NCBI GenBank assembly: GCA_964524835.1 | Contig: CAZGEG010000010.1 | Location: 62,001-126,000, forward strand | Reading direction: 5' to 3' | DNA length: 64,000 nt | Source: JACRCG01 sp964524835 | Lineage (GTDB): Bacteria; Desulfobacterota; Desulfuromonadia; Geobacterales; Pseudopelobacteraceae | Part shown: piece by piece, positions 52,125-61,481 of the stretch | Layout: every line of letters begins with the position of its first letter | Position numbering within the stretch: the first letter of the stretch is position 1 | Notes under the pieces: generated by a model | What the model was told of the DNA's origin: nothing | Seen by the model: the letters and a program-made list of their open reading frames with translations, nothing else | The model's database searches: none | Position numbers and translations under genes: made by a program

Positions 52125-53852
52125 CTATGCGCTTGCCCTGCTGTCGGCGGAAGACACCAGTACCTTCAGGCCGCGGCCTTCTCCCGAGGCGTAAACAAAC
52201 GTAAGCAATGCCGGGGCTGTGCTTTCCTGTCCAGTGCGGTGATCACATATGAACTGGAAGCGGAACGATCTAATCCTGCTGCCGGGAGGGAGTTCCAGGT
52301 GTTCGGGGAGATCCCGGAGGTGGGGGAAGGAGCAGTTGTGCTGCTGTGCGGCGATAAAGCCGGGGAGCTTGCCCATCAGCGGCATCTCGCGAAGGCAGTA
52401 GTCGAAGAAAAGCGCATCGAACAGCAGGGGACGGTCCGACTCGGGGAGCAGCGGTTCCGCCAGTCGCGCAAAAAGTTCGTAAACCCTGCGGCAGGAGAGG
52501 CCGGAGAGTTTTTCATTTCCCGCCAGCTGCGCCATCCGGTCAAGAATTCCGGAGAAGTGGCTGAATTGCTCCAGAACAGTGAACGCCGCCGCGAACCGGC
52601 CATGCTTGTTGAACAGGTCCAGCAGGCGACCGATCGTTTCGACCCGACAGATTTCTTCGTAGGAAAGCCACGGGTTACGGAGAATCTTGTAGGGTGGGGA
52701 GTCGGAGTAGGCATATCCTTCGCGGTCGGCGATTGCACGCATCGGAGCGCCTTTGAGTATTTTGAGCGGTTCGATCTGGATCATATCCGGCTTCAAGTCT
52801 GCAACAGCTTGCAGAGAACCCAAAAAACCGGCGTAATCCTCACCCGGCAGACCGGCCACCAGATCGAGGTGCAAGTCAACCGTGGTTTCGGTGCCGAGCC
52901 GCCCAACATTGGCGAAAATCCGCGACAGGTCGGCTGTCCGCCCGACCTGTTCAAGCGTTGCTGCCGACGACGACTGGACGCCGATTTCAAAGCGGAAGGT
53001 GTCCTTCGGAACCCGTGATAGTGTCCGCAGATTTTCGTCCGTCAGAAGATCAGCGGCGATTTCAAAGTGAAAGTGGCTGCTGCGGTTATGTTCCAGGATG
53101 AACGACCAGATCCGGTCCGCACGTCCGGCATCGTAATTGAAAGTGCGGTCTACCAGCTTGATCTGAGATACATTGCTGTTCATCAGGAACAGGAGATCGT
53201 TTTTTATCCTCTCCAGGCTGAATGAGCGTACCCTCCCCTCAGTCGAAGAAAGGCAGAACGCGCAGGAGAAGGGACAGCCGCGGGAGGTTTCGTAGTAGAT
53301 CAGCGGCTTTGAGAGGTCTACAAGGCCGGTTTCAAACGGCGAAGGAATCCTGTCAAGCTCCAGGTTTTTTCTGCTGAGGGGGCCTGATGCCGTGTCACTG
53401 CCGTCCCGGAAAAACAGGTTGTCGATCTCCGCAAGACTCTCCGGCGTCGGGCCGGTCCTCTCCCGCTTCAGTAAAACAAGCAGATGCCGGAAGGTCTCTT
53501 CCCCCTCCCCCTTTATCACAAAGTCAATCGCCGGGTTGCTCAGCATCAGATCGAATATGCCGAAAGAAACTTCCGGCCCCCCCAGAACGATGCGGGTATG
53601 CGGGGAGATCTTCCTGATGTCGGATACAATCCGCAGGGTCTGTTCTATGTTCCAGATATAACAGGAAAATGCGATCAGATCTGCACGTTCGGCCATGACC
53701 AGTCTCAGAATGTGCTCGCGCGGCTCGTTGACGGTCCATTCGCGGATCGTGATCCCGACTCCCGGGATATCCCTGCAGTATACGGCCAGGCTCGGGAGGG
53801 CCAGCGAAGCGTGCGAATATTTGGCGTGCAGGGTTGCAAGAAGTATTTTCAT
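52125..53852 (-). CDS. B12-binding-domain radical SAM protein (DUF4080 type)
   Basis: A 575-aa protein: N-terminal B12-binding-like Rossmann domain (LLATLHAKYSHASLALPSLA, VLGGPEVSF, FVIKGEGEETF; about residues 1-140), central radical SAM domain with CPFSCAFC (CX3CX2C) near residue 200, and a C-terminal domain of about 130 residues of the DUF4080 kind. Members of this group modify small molecules or RNA by unknown reactions. No promoter-proximal neighbours suggest a pathway; it is divergent from serS. Confidence 0.85.
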   Translation of the reverse strand: MKILLATLHAKYSHASLALPSLAVYCRDIPGVGITIREWTVNEPREHILRLVMAERADLIAFSCYIWNIEQTLRIVSDIRKISPHTRIVLGGPEVSFGIFDLMLSNPAIDFVIKGEGEETFRHLLVLLKRERTGPTPESLAEIDNLFFRDGSDTASGPLSRKNLELDRIPSPFETGLVDLSKPLIYYETSRGCPFSCAFCLSSTEGRVRSFSLERIKNDLLFLMNSNVSQIKLVDRTFNYDAGRADRIWSFILEHNRSSHFHFEIAADLLTDENLRTLSRVPKDTFRFEIGVQSSSAATLEQVGRTADLSRIFANVGRLGTETTVDLHLDLVAGLPGEDYAGFLGSLQAVADLKPDMIQIEPLKILKGAPMRAIADREGYAYSDSPPYKILRNPWLSYEEICRVETIGRLLDLFNKHGRFAAAFTVLEQFSHFSGILDRMAQLAGNEKLSGLSCRRVYELFARLAEPLLPESDRPLLFDALFFDYCLREMPLMGKLPGFIAAQQHNCSFPHLRDLPEHLELPPGSRIRSFRFQFICDHRTGQESTAPALLTFVYASGEGRGLKVLVSSADSRASA

Positions 53853-53906
53853 GTCAGTAAAGTCTCGGTATGCGGGCAGTGATTGATTTCATCGGGCTCT
53901 TTTGCA

Positions 53907-53935
53907 TTGACGTGTAACGGCGCAAGTGCTAATAA
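53907..53935 (+). promoter_or_regulatory. sigma-70 promoter of serS
   Basis: TTGACG at 53907-53912, 17-base spacer, TAATAA at 53930-53935, 38 bases ahead of the start codon. Confidence 0.7.
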
Positions 53936-53972
53936 ATACACGCTTACTACTGAAAAATAAAGGTGTTTCCCG

Positions 53973-55262
53973 ATGCTTGACATGAAATACATCCGTGAAA
54001 ATCTTGATGAAACCGAGCGGCGTCTCCGTACGCGTGGGGGTGAATCCTGTCTGGACGGCTTTCGTGGGCTGGATGAACGGCGGCGTGCGCTGCTGAAAGA
54101 GGGAGAAACGCTCAAGGCGCTGCGCAATTCGGTCTCGGACGAGATCGGTCGTACCAAGGACAAAAGCCTGGTACAGGACAAGATCCTGGAGATGCGCGAG
54201 GTTTCCCGGAAAATAAAGGGGCTGGACGAGGATCTGGGCCAGGTTGATGATCAGCTTAACTCTTTCCTGTTGACGGTACCCAACCTGCCGCATGTCACGA
54301 CCCCGCTCGGGCGGTCCGAAATTGACAATGTTCCTGTCAGGTCGTGGGGAGAGCCGAAGGCACTCCCGTTTAACGCCAAGCCGCACTGGGACCTCGGTGA
54401 AGCTCTCGGCATACTCGATTTTGAGCGTGGCGCCAAGATCGCCGGCGCTCGTTTTACTCTCTATCGCGGCGCCGGTGCCCGCATGGAACGGGCCCTGATC
54501 AATCTGATGCTCGATCTGCACACCGACCGGCATGGCTATCAGGAGGTTCTTACCCCTTTCATGGTCAATCGTGAATCTATGCAGGGAACCGGACAGCTCC
54601 CCAAGTTCGAAGATGACCTTTTCAAACTCGTCGATCCCGAATTTTTCCTGATACCCACCGCCGAAGTTCCGGTAACCAATATCCATCGTGGCGAGATCCT
54701 GAAAAAGAGCGATCTGCCGATCAGTTATTGTGCCTATACGCCTTGCTTCAGGCGCGAGGCCGGTTCCTACGGCAAAGATACCCGCGGTCTGATCCGTCAG
54801 CACCAGTTCAACAAGGTGGAGCTGGTGAAATTTGTCCACCCGTCGGAATCGGATGCCGCGCTGGAAGCATTGACCGGTCATGCCGAAAAGGTGCTGCAGC
54901 TGCTGGAGCTCCCCTATCGTGTCATGTCACTCTGCAGCGGCGACATCGGCTTCTCGTCGGCCAAAACCTACGATCTTGAAGTCTGGCTGCCGGGACAGAG
55001 CTGTTATCGCGAGATTTCATCCTGCAGCAATTTCGGTGACTTCCAGGCGCGCCGGGCATCGATCCGCTTCCGCGAGGACGAAAAGGGGAAACCTGAATTT
55101 GTCCATACCCTGAACGGCTCCGGTCTGGCAGTGGGGCGTACGCTGGTGGCGATCCTGGAAAATTATCAGCAGGAGGATGGTTCTGTGCGTGTTCCGTCAG
55201 TGTTGCAGCCATATATGGGCGGCCTTGAACTGATACGCAACGGTAGTATCCATCCGTCGTAA
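53973..55262 (+). CDS. serS: seryl-tRNA synthetase
   Basis: A 429-aa class II aminoacyl-tRNA synthetase charging tRNA-Ser. The N-terminal helical arm (residues 1-105) is followed by the catalytic core with motif 2 (FRREAGSYGKDTRGLIRQHQF) and motif 3 (GLAVGRTLVAILENYQ). The selenocysteine or serine tRNA-reading arm is of normal length. tRNA-Ser(UGA) lies 600 bases downstream on the same strand. Confidence 0.98.
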   Translation: MLDMKYIRENLDETERRLRTRGGESCLDGFRGLDERRRALLKEGETLKALRNSVSDEIGRTKDKSLVQDKILEMREVSRKIKGLDEDLGQVDDQLNSFLLTVPNLPHVTTPLGRSEIDNVPVRSWGEPKALPFNAKPHWDLGEALGILDFERGAKIAGARFTLYRGAGARMERALINLMLDLHTDRHGYQEVLTPFMVNRESMQGTGQLPKFEDDLFKLVDPEFFLIPTAEVPVTNIHRGEILKKSDLPISYCAYTPCFRREAGSYGKDTRGLIRQHQFNKVELVKFVHPSESDAALEALTGHAEKVLQLLELPYRVMSLCSGDIGFSSAKTYDLEVWLPGQSCYREISSCSNFGDFQARRASIRFREDEKGKPEFVHTLNGSGLAVGRTLVAILENYQQEDGSVRVPSVLQPYMGGLELIRNGSIHPS

Positions 55263-55285
55263 AAGCCGACGCTGCGAGGGGACGT

Positions 55286-55774
55286 ATGTTTGGCAAAAAG
55301 AACGCGCTGTTGCTTGAAGAGGCTGAAGCCAAGATAAAGCAGCAGCAGGACAAGCTCGACTGGTACCAGCGGCATTACGAAAAGCAGCAGGTTTACATCG
55401 AAGAGTTGTACGACGTGATCGGCGATCTTTCCCGTCAGCTCGGCATGGTGCTTAAAAGCGAGAATATGGAGCGCCTTCAGACCAGCCATTTGCGTGTAGG
55501 CAACAGCAATTTTTTCCTCGACCTGCACCTTCTGTTCAGTACGAGGTACAAGAAGGGAAAGAACGTCACCTGCTATTACGGCAAGGAGCTGGATGAGCTG
55601 CAGCGCAAATTCGAGGAGAGGGATTTCAAAAACAGCAAAGCAATCTATCTGACGGAGCGGCTTACCCTTGGAAACTTGCGGACGCTTTTCAAGGACGGCC
55701 TCTGGAGGAAATCGGTTGAAGATTCGCTGCAATCGATACGGAATGAGAAACAGCTTGATACAAATCAGCAGTAA
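55286..55774 (+). CDS. hypothetical coiled-coil protein
   Basis: A 162-aa soluble protein with a coiled coil in residues 8-60 (EEAEAKIKQQQDKLDWYQRH pattern), then a mixed alpha/beta part (NSNFFLDLHLLFSTRYKKGK, YYGKELDELQRKFEER). ATG lies 23 bases after serS with GGGGA ahead, so it is probably in the serS transcript. No known family recognised. Confidence 0.7.
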   Translation: MFGKKNALLLEEAEAKIKQQQDKLDWYQRHYEKQQVYIEELYDVIGDLSRQLGMVLKSENMERLQTSHLRVGNSNFFLDLHLLFSTRYKKGKNVTCYYGKELDELQRKFEERDFKNSKAIYLTERLTLGNLRTLFKDGLWRKSVEDSLQSIRNEKQLDTNQQ

Positions 55775-55856
55775 ATGCCATGCAATGTATTCCCTGCAAC
55801 GGTTACCATTTGAAAATCGGAAACAGCTGTGCTATAAGTCCATGATGCATGACAAC

Positions 55857-55944
55857 GGAAGGGTGGCCGAGTGGTTTAAGGCAGCGGTCTTGAAAACCGC
55901 CGAGTGTAACAGCTCCGTGAGTTCGAATCTCACCTCTTCCGCCA
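55857..55944 (+). tRNA. tRNA-Ser (anticodon UGA)
   Basis: An 88-base cloverleaf with encoded CCA end: acceptor GGAAGGG/CTCTTCC region, D-arm with GCCGAGTGGTTTAAGGC, anticodon loop CTTGAAA (TGA at 55891-55893), a long variable arm, as in serine tRNAs, and T-loop GTTCGAATC. A terminator follows at 55958. Confidence 0.97.
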
Positions 55945-55957
55945 TACAGTAGATACC

Positions 55958-55992
55958 GGCGGTTGGCTATTCATATGCCAACCGCCTTTTTT
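55958..55992 (+). terminator. intrinsic terminator after tRNA-Ser
   Basis: Stem GGCGGTTGGC/GCCAACCGCC with a nine-base loop, followed by six T. Confidence 0.94.
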
Positions 55993-56068
55993 GACGGAAA
56001 AACCTGCGGCGGGCGTTAACTGGTGAATTGAATCCACGCGGAGCGGTCAACAGGGAGAACAGATACAG

Positions 56069-56272
56069 ATGCAGATTACAACTCCGTACATCAAGCTGGA
56101 CAGTTTTCTAAAGGCGGAAAATGCGGTTTCATCCGGTGGCGAGGCAAAGGCCATGATCGCGGAGGGGTACATTTCGGTAAATGGTGAAGTGGAATACCGC
56201 CGTGGTCGCAAGTTGTATCCCGGCGACAGGGTTGTCTACGGAAAAAGAAAGTTCTTGGTTGAATCGGCATGA
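56069..56272 (+). CDS. S4-domain RNA-binding protein (YaaA/YbcJ type)
   Basis: A 67-aa protein that consists of one S4 RNA-binding domain: YIKLDSFLKAENAVSSGGEA, AKAMIAEGYISVNGEVEYRR, GRKLYPGDRV. Such single-domain proteins act in RNA binding, possibly ribosome assembly. It overlaps the next gene by four bases (ATGA). Confidence 0.85.
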   Translation: MQITTPYIKLDSFLKAENAVSSGGEAKAMIAEGYISVNGEVEYRRGRKLYPGDRVVYGKRKFLVESA

Positions 56273-57162
56273 AAAAGATGCGGGTACAGACAGCCGTCTT
56301 TATGGTACTCCTCTCGCTCGTCGGCTGTAGTCAAGCCTTTGCAGCGTACAATCTGGAGGTTCCGATCGAGCCGCTGGACGAATATCGCCTTCAGTTCAAA
56401 AAGTATTCAAAGCATCTGCTCGCTTCATATGACCGGGCTTTTGTTGATGATTATGAAGGAGCAATTCGTGAGGTGGACAAGGCGATTGAATTGTTGCCGG
56501 ATGAGGGCATCGGCTTTGCCGAGCGGGGAAAATACCACCGGATACTGCATGACACCACCCTGGCCGACCGTGATTTCAAGGAAGCCATAACCCTTTTTGA
56601 CCAGGCTATTGAACGGTATCGTCCGAACGCCGATAGAAAAACGAAAAAGGGAGCAGCGCAAAAAGTCGGCTCGGCCGATGCCGGGCGTCTTGTGGCGACG
56701 CTTCGCTATCAGCGGGGCGAAGCATACTTCAATTTCGAACAGTATCGACAGGCGAGCGATGACTTTGCAGCGGCATGCCAAGGGGGAAACGCTTCCGCCT
56801 GTGCGCGAATCTGGGATATCAAGGCGATAGAGAAGCGCGGTATTCAGTGGGTCCCGCTTTCCTCGCGGCAGTATTATGACCGGCGGAGCGTCGTACAGCC
56901 ATCTCCTGCGGTTGTCCGTGTCTGGGTGCGCCGCGAAGAGTCCCCGTCCGCTAGGGCCGACAGCGGACCTGAAAACTACGTTACACAGCATCTTGAACTG
57001 AATTGTTCAACGCGTGGATTCCGCCTGCTGGAGGCGGCGGCCGTCTCGAACGGTAGCCCGCCGGTTGCCGAAAAGGTTGCCGGGTCCGGATTTGCAAAGC
57101 CGACAGCCGGCAGTGCCCCCAACAAGCTGATGATTATTCTCTGTCCGCGTCAGCGGCCATAG
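56269..57162 (+). CDS. TPR-containing secreted protein or lipoprotein of unknown function
   Basis: A 297-aa protein with an N-terminal signal (MKKMRVQTAVFMVLLSLVGC): LVGCSQ could be a lipobox, though an alternative signal peptidase I site AFA-A is also visible. Residues 45-190 hold TPR-like repeats (YEGAIREVDKAIELLPDEGI, YQRGEAYFNFEQYRQASDDF). Residues 210-297 (VRVWVRREE, YVTQHLELNCSTRGFRLLEA) resemble surface-adhesin protein E-like C-terminal domains. Partners unknown. Confidence 0.7.
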   Translation: MKKMRVQTAVFMVLLSLVGCSQAFAAYNLEVPIEPLDEYRLQFKKYSKHLLASYDRAFVDDYEGAIREVDKAIELLPDEGIGFAERGKYHRILHDTTLADRDFKEAITLFDQAIERYRPNADRKTKKGAAQKVGSADAGRLVATLRYQRGEAYFNFEQYRQASDDFAAACQGGNASACARIWDIKAIEKRGIQWVPLSSRQYYDRRSVVQPSPAVVRVWVRREESPSARADSGPENYVTQHLELNCSTRGFRLLEAAAVSNGSPPVAEKVAGSGFAKPTAGSAPNKLMIILCPRQRP

Positions 57163-57291
57163 AGTTGGCGCTGACGCTGCCTCCGGTGCCGCCTGTCTCA
57201 AATAATTTGACATCTCAAGCCGTTTAAAATTAGAATGCCACGCTTAATTGTGCCAATTCCCGCGCCATTGGGCGTTATTGAGGAGAAATGA

Positions 57292-58314
57292 ATGAATATG
57301 AGATTTCTTGATGCCTGTTGGGGCAAGCCGGTGGACCGAACTCCCGTGTGGCTGATGCGCCAGGCCGGCCGCTATCTGCCGGAGTATATGGCAGTCCGCT
57401 CCAAATGCACTTTTCTCGAATTGTGTAAAACCCCCGAACTGGCCGCCGAAGTCACCATTCAGCCGGTCGATTATCTCGGGGTAGATGCCGCAATCATGTT
57501 CTCCGACATCCTGACGCCGGTTGAGCCGATGGGGATGAAGCTTGATTTTGTTCCGGGTCCGGTATTTGAAAGCCCGATCCGTTCCATGGCCGATGTGGAG
57601 AAATTGCGCATCCCGCAGATGGAACAGGACGTCCCTTATGTTCTGGAAACTATTAAAATACTGCGCCGGGAACTGGCCGGTAAAGTGCCGTTGATCGGTT
57701 TCGGCGGCGCACCGTTTACGCTGGCCTGTTACATGGTCGAAGGCAAAGGTTCCAAGGATTTTGCCCAGATCAAGCGGATGATGTACGCCGCGCCCGAAGT
57801 GTATGCCGCGCTGATGGATAAAATCACTACCATGAGCATGGAATACCTGAACGCCCAGATTGCTGCCGGCGCGCAGTGTATCCAGATATTCGATACCTGG
57901 GGAGGCATACTCTCTCCCGCCGATTACGAACGCTATGTGCTGCCGTATACCGTCAGGCTGATCAACGGGCTGAACCGCATGGAAACCCCGGTCATCCACT
58001 TTGTCAAAGGGTCCGGAGCGATGCTGGATACCGTCAAGAAAGCGGGCGGCGACGTCATGGGCCTTGACTGGCACGTGAATCTTGGCGCGGCGCGGGATCT
58101 TGTCGGTCCGCAGATGGCGGTGCAGGGCAATCTTGACCCGACCGTGCTGTACGCAACACGGGAAATCATCGAACGCGAAGTCAAGCGGGTGCTGGATGAA
58201 AACGCCGGCCGCCCCGGGCACATCTTCAACCTTGGGCACGGCATCCTGCCGACGGTTCCTCCCGAAAACGCCCGCTTCATGGTGGAATGCGTCCATCGCC
58301 TGTCGCAACAGTAA
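57292..58314 (+). CDS. hemE: uroporphyrinogen decarboxylase
   Basis: A 340-aa enzyme that converts uroporphyrinogen III into coproporphyrinogen III in heme synthesis. Signature sequences: RTPVWLMRQAGRYLPEY at residue 17-33, FSDILTPVEPMG, GFGGAPFTLACYMVEGK, FDTWGGILSPADYERYVLPY, NLGHGILPTVPPENARFMVE. GAGGAGAAATGA precedes the ATG. VOC and cupin genes follow in the same direction. Confidence 0.97.
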   Translation: MNMRFLDACWGKPVDRTPVWLMRQAGRYLPEYMAVRSKCTFLELCKTPELAAEVTIQPVDYLGVDAAIMFSDILTPVEPMGMKLDFVPGPVFESPIRSMADVEKLRIPQMEQDVPYVLETIKILRRELAGKVPLIGFGGAPFTLACYMVEGKGSKDFAQIKRMMYAAPEVYAALMDKITTMSMEYLNAQIAAGAQCIQIFDTWGGILSPADYERYVLPYTVRLINGLNRMETPVIHFVKGSGAMLDTVKKAGGDVMGLDWHVNLGAARDLVGPQMAVQGNLDPTVLYATREIIEREVKRVLDENAGRPGHIFNLGHGILPTVPPENARFMVECVHRLSQQ

Positions 58315-58335
58315 TAGTAGTTACAAGAGGTTTCC

Positions 58336-58689
58336 ATGTCCGTTTCACTGAAAAACTTCGTGATCTTTGTCACCGATCTTGTCAAGGCAAAATCATTCTA
58401 CGTTGATCTTCTCGGCCTGCCGGTTGCCGGCCAGAGCGAGATGCTGATCGAGTTTTTCCCCGGCGCCGTCACAACGCTCGGTGTTTCACTGGCGTTGCAT
58501 GAAGATGCCCGCACTCTGGTGGGAAGGCACACCGGCATCACCCTCAAAATGGAAAATATTGCCGCGGTCTGCGAAACCCTTAAAAACGGCGGTGTTCATT
58601 TTGTGGAGCCGCTCGAATCCAGTCCGTGGGGGAAGATGGCGGTTGTACAGGACTTCGACGGCAATATGCTCGCCCTGGTTGATCGCTAG
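58336..58689 (+). CDS. VOC (glyoxalase-fold) family protein
   Basis: A 117-aa vicinal-oxygen-chelate fold protein (NFVIFVTDLVKAKSFYVDLL, GITLKMENIAAVCETLKNGG, MAVVQDFDGNMLALVDR). Metal-ligand residues are only partly conserved, so it may be a binding protein rather than an enzyme. It is directly followed by the cupin gene with no gap. Confidence 0.8.
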   Translation: MSVSLKNFVIFVTDLVKAKSFYVDLLGLPVAGQSEMLIEFFPGAVTTLGVSLALHEDARTLVGRHTGITLKMENIAAVCETLKNGGVHFVEPLESSPWGKMAVVQDFDGNMLALVDR

Positions 58690-59157
58690 GTGAAGATCAT
58701 CACCCGTCAGTTGTTGACTCAGGTGTCAGCCGAGGCCAGGCAGGGCCCGAGGCTGCGCATGAACTACAACCTTCATTCGTCTGATGAATCCCGTTGCCAC
58801 CGTCTGCTCAACGCGATTGAGCCGGGTTCGTATATCAGGCCCCATCGCCACCTCGACCCTGAGAAAGATGAAGCATTTATCCTGATGAGCGGCAGACTGG
58901 GAATAGTTATCTTTGCGGATAGCGGAGCGGTTGCCGAGACGGCGACCCTTTCCCACGCCGGCGGTAACCTTGCCGCCGATATTCCCCATGGAGTGTATCA
59001 TTCCGTACTTGCCCTGGAACCGGACACCCTGGTTTATGAAACCAAGGCGGGGCCTTACCGTCAGCTGAATGAAGACGAAAAGGCCGCGTGGGCTCCCGAA
59101 GAAGGCGATCCGCAGGTCCAGGACTATCTCCTGCAGCTGCGGAGTCTGTTTGATTGA
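58690..59157 (+). CDS. WbuC-like cupin-fold protein
   Basis: A 155-aa cupin protein starting with GTG right after the previous stop. Motifs: SYIRPHRHLDPEKDEAFILM (PHRH metal-binding histidines and Glu), GRLGIVIF, and DIPHGVYHSVLALEP (third His). This matches WbuC-type cupins, often found near polysaccharide genes. Substrate unknown. The next gene overlaps its end. Confidence 0.78.
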   Translation: MKIITRQLLTQVSAEARQGPRLRMNYNLHSSDESRCHRLLNAIEPGSYIRPHRHLDPEKDEAFILMSGRLGIVIFADSGAVAETATLSHAGGNLAADIPHGVYHSVLALEPDTLVYETKAGPYRQLNEDEKAAWAPEEGDPQVQDYLLQLRSLFD

Positions 59158-59764
59158 AGTGTTCGGCCGCCGCTCTTTCATTATTCTGACACTATTTGTG
59201 CTGGGCACGACCTGTTCAGCCGCGTATGCCGCGGCCCCACCCCGAATGCGGCCGTATACAGGGATTGGGCTGGTCGTTTTTTCGCGCTCGGCCGATGGCC
59301 CACTCCCTGGTCTGCAGGTGCCGATGTACGAGGAACCGGGCCTTTCGCGGATTGACATGCTGGTCACCACCAGGTTGTCCGGAAATGACTGGATTTTCGG
59401 TCAGCAGGAGGAATACCCTCCGCTGGTCGTTTCCGCCCGCAAAGGCGGCTGGTTGCGGGTGTATTACGATGATGCCGGACGGGAAGCCTGGATCGATCCT
59501 CAGAACAAAGGGCGCTTTCAATCGTGGGAACAGTACCTGAGGCTGCAGACCGGCCGCATGCTTCCCGGTCTGCAGCCTCAGTATTACCAGCTGCAGCAGC
59601 AGCCGGGCGGGAGACTGCTCGCCACGCTGACGCCAAAGCAGGTGTTCAAGGTGTTGAAACTGGAGAACGCCTGGTGCATGGTGCTGACCGAACAAACGCA
59701 GATCGGCTGGGTACGCTGGCGTGATGATGATGGCCGCCTGGTTATTGGTTTCGGGAAAAAATAG
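59150..59764 (+). CDS. hypothetical secreted protein
   Basis: A 204-aa protein. TTG at 59150 with GGAG five bases ahead overlaps the cupin stop codon and yields a signal peptide (RRSFIILTLFVLGTTCSAAY, cleavage after AYA). The mature part has SH3-like beta strands (PPLVVSARKGGWLRVYYDDA, VFKVLKLENAWCMVLTEQTQ, IGWVRWRDDDGRLVI), suggesting one or two SH3b-type modules. I do not recognise the family. An aminotransferase gene follows after 55 bases. Confidence 0.68.
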   Translation: MIEVFGRRSFIILTLFVLGTTCSAAYAAAPPRMRPYTGIGLVVFSRSADGPLPGLQVPMYEEPGLSRIDMLVTTRLSGNDWIFGQQEEYPPLVVSARKGGWLRVYYDDAGREAWIDPQNKGRFQSWEQYLRLQTGRMLPGLQPQYYQLQQQPGGRLLATLTPKQVFKVLKLENAWCMVLTEQTQIGWVRWRDDDGRLVIGFGKK

Positions 59765-59819
59765 ATTCGTGAAGAAATCCGGTGTTTTTGTTTAAATACG
59801 CGTCTTTGTGAGGTGTGGA

Positions 59820-61124
59820 ATGAGAATTGAGCTGGTGCCGCCGGGAACAGGCGAGTTGACGTATGAAATCAGAAATATCGTCAATGTAGCAGAGAAGCTT
59901 CAGAAACATGGTGTCAAGATCAACTGGGAAAACATAGGCGACCCGATTGTCAAGGGCGAGGTTATTCCGGTCTGGATGAAGGAAATAGTCGCGAAGGCCG
60001 CCATGGACAACCGCACCTGGGGCTATTGCCATACCCGGGGGGTACTCGAAACCCGTGAATTCATCTGCGAAACCACCAACAGTCGCGGCGGGGCCCGGAT
60101 CACCCCTGATGATATCATCTTCTTCAACGGCCTCGGGGACGCCATCGCTAAAATTTACGGTTCTCTGCGGCCTGAGGCGCGGGTGCTCATGCCGTCGCCA
60201 TCCTACACAACCCATACGCTGGGTGAAATCGGCCATGCCCACTCGGCTCCATCGCTGTACTGTCTCAAACCGGAAAACAACTGGTACCCTGACATGGATG
60301 ATCTGCGCAATCATGCCCGCTACAATCCGAATATTTGCGCGATCATGCTGATCAACCCGGATAATCCGACCGGCATGGTCTACACCAGGGAAATGCTGGT
60401 GGAAATTGTCGCGGTGGCTCGTGAATACGACCTGTTCATCATCGCCGATGAGGTGTACATCAATATCGTTTATAACGGCCAGAGTACCGTGCCGATCAGT
60501 GACGTCATCGGGGATGTTCCCGCCATTTCATTGAAGGGCATCTCCAAAGAGTTCCCCTGGCCCGGATCCCGCTGCGGCTGGATAGAAGTGTACAACGGCC
60601 AGAATGACGAGCGTTTCCGGAAATATATCAACCTGATACTCACCGGGAAGATGAATGAAGTCTGCTCCACGACGTTGCCGCAGACGGTCATCCCTGAAAT
60701 TGTCCGTCATCCGGAATATTCCGCCTATCTGGCGCAGCGAATTGCCAGCTACGAACGGATGAGCAACATCACCTATGACTGTCTCAGCAAGGTCCCGGCC
60801 CTGCAGGTGAATCGCACCAACGGCGCCTTTTACATGGCAGTGGCATTCAAGGACGGTTTGCTGAATAACCGGCAGTCAATCCCGATCGCCAACCCGGAGG
60901 TCCGGGAGCTTGTGGAGGGGCTGATCAATCAGCCGGGAGTTTCTCCCGACAAGCGCTTCGTTTACCAGATTCTGGCAACTACCGGCATCTGTACCGTGCC
61001 GCTTTCTTCGTTTTCCACACCGCTGCAGGGGTTTCGGGTGACACTGCTGGAGAAGGACGAGGCCGAGTGCCGCAGGATCTACAGCACTCTGGCCGAGAGG
61101 ATCGGTGAATACCTGAATTCCTGA
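59820..61124 (+). CDS. PLP-dependent class I/II aminotransferase
   Basis: A 434-aa fold-type I aminotransferase. Key residues: INPDNPTGMVYT (substrate Asn), FIIADEVYINIVYNG (PLP Asp and Tyr), SLKGISKEFPWPGSRCGWIE (Schiff-base Lys in the GISKEF segment, and Arg binding phosphate). Close to the alanine/aspartate aminotransferase group with a longer N-terminus. Substrate not assigned. ATG at 59820 follows GAGGTG. Confidence 0.87.
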   Translation: MRIELVPPGTGELTYEIRNIVNVAEKLQKHGVKINWENIGDPIVKGEVIPVWMKEIVAKAAMDNRTWGYCHTRGVLETREFICETTNSRGGARITPDDIIFFNGLGDAIAKIYGSLRPEARVLMPSPSYTTHTLGEIGHAHSAPSLYCLKPENNWYPDMDDLRNHARYNPNICAIMLINPDNPTGMVYTREMLVEIVAVAREYDLFIIADEVYINIVYNGQSTVPISDVIGDVPAISLKGISKEFPWPGSRCGWIEVYNGQNDERFRKYINLILTGKMNEVCSTTLPQTVIPEIVRHPEYSAYLAQRIASYERMSNITYDCLSKVPALQVNRTNGAFYMAVAFKDGLLNNRQSIPIANPEVRELVEGLINQPGVSPDKRFVYQILATTGICTVPLSSFSTPLQGFRVTLLEKDEAECRRIYSTLAERIGEYLNS

Positions 61125-61158
61125 TGATGCTCTTCAGGATGCAGTGCCCATGATACGG

Positions 61159-61192
61159 AGAAGGGGGAAAGGCGTGCGCCTCTCCCCCTTCT
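61159..61192. terminator. bidirectional terminator between aminotransferase and tatA
   Basis: AGAAGGGGGA and TCCCCCTTCT arms around an inner GGCG-tg-CGCC stem; lies between convergent genes and can work for both strands. Confidence 0.75.
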
Positions 61193-61197
61193 TGTTG

Positions 61198-61272
61198 GTA
61201 AGCCGGAAGTTGTTTGAGCTTATATCAGCAGAAATCAGCTTCGTTAGCGCACCGGCCCCGTGATTCGGGTCT
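61198..61272 (+). repeat. structured intergenic repeat, copy B
   Basis: Begins GTAAGCC and shares GAAGTTGTTT, GCAGAAA, CTTCGTTA, CG-AC and the CCCG....CGGG end with copy A (12744-12820), in the same order. The first stem keeps pairing by compensating differences (GAAGTTG with CAGCTTC). Like copy A, it follows a terminator. Confidence 0.65.
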
Positions 61273-61292
61273 GTGCGGCGAACCGCGTCAGG

Positions 61293-61481
61293 TCAGGATT
61301 TCTTGTCGCTATCCTCGGCCTTGGACTTGATTTCGATCTCGTCCTTGCCGTCGGAGGCCTTTTTGAAATTGCGGATGCTTTTGCCAAGCGCCCCGCCGAT
61401 TTCCGGGAGTTTCCCCGCCCCGAATACGACCAGAACTATGACCAGTATGATTATCAATTCCGGCATGCCAAAACCAAACAT
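61293..61481 (-). CDS. tatA: Sec-independent protein translocase TatA
   Basis: A 62-aa TatA/E: short N-terminal membrane helix (MFGFGMPELIIILVIVLVVF), hinge FGAGKLPEIGGALGK, amphipathic helix (SIRNFKKASD) and a charged tail. GGAGGGGG precedes the start. tatB and tatC are not nearby. The tail ends KAEDSDKKS. Confidence 0.95.
   Translation of the reverse strand: MFGFGMPELIIILVIVLVVFGAGKLPEIGGALGKSIRNFKKASDGKDEIEIKSKAEDSDKKS

Noticed and set aside
53889..54881. 330-aa minus-strand frame opposite serS
   Set aside because: Antisense shadow; serS is unambiguous on the other strand.
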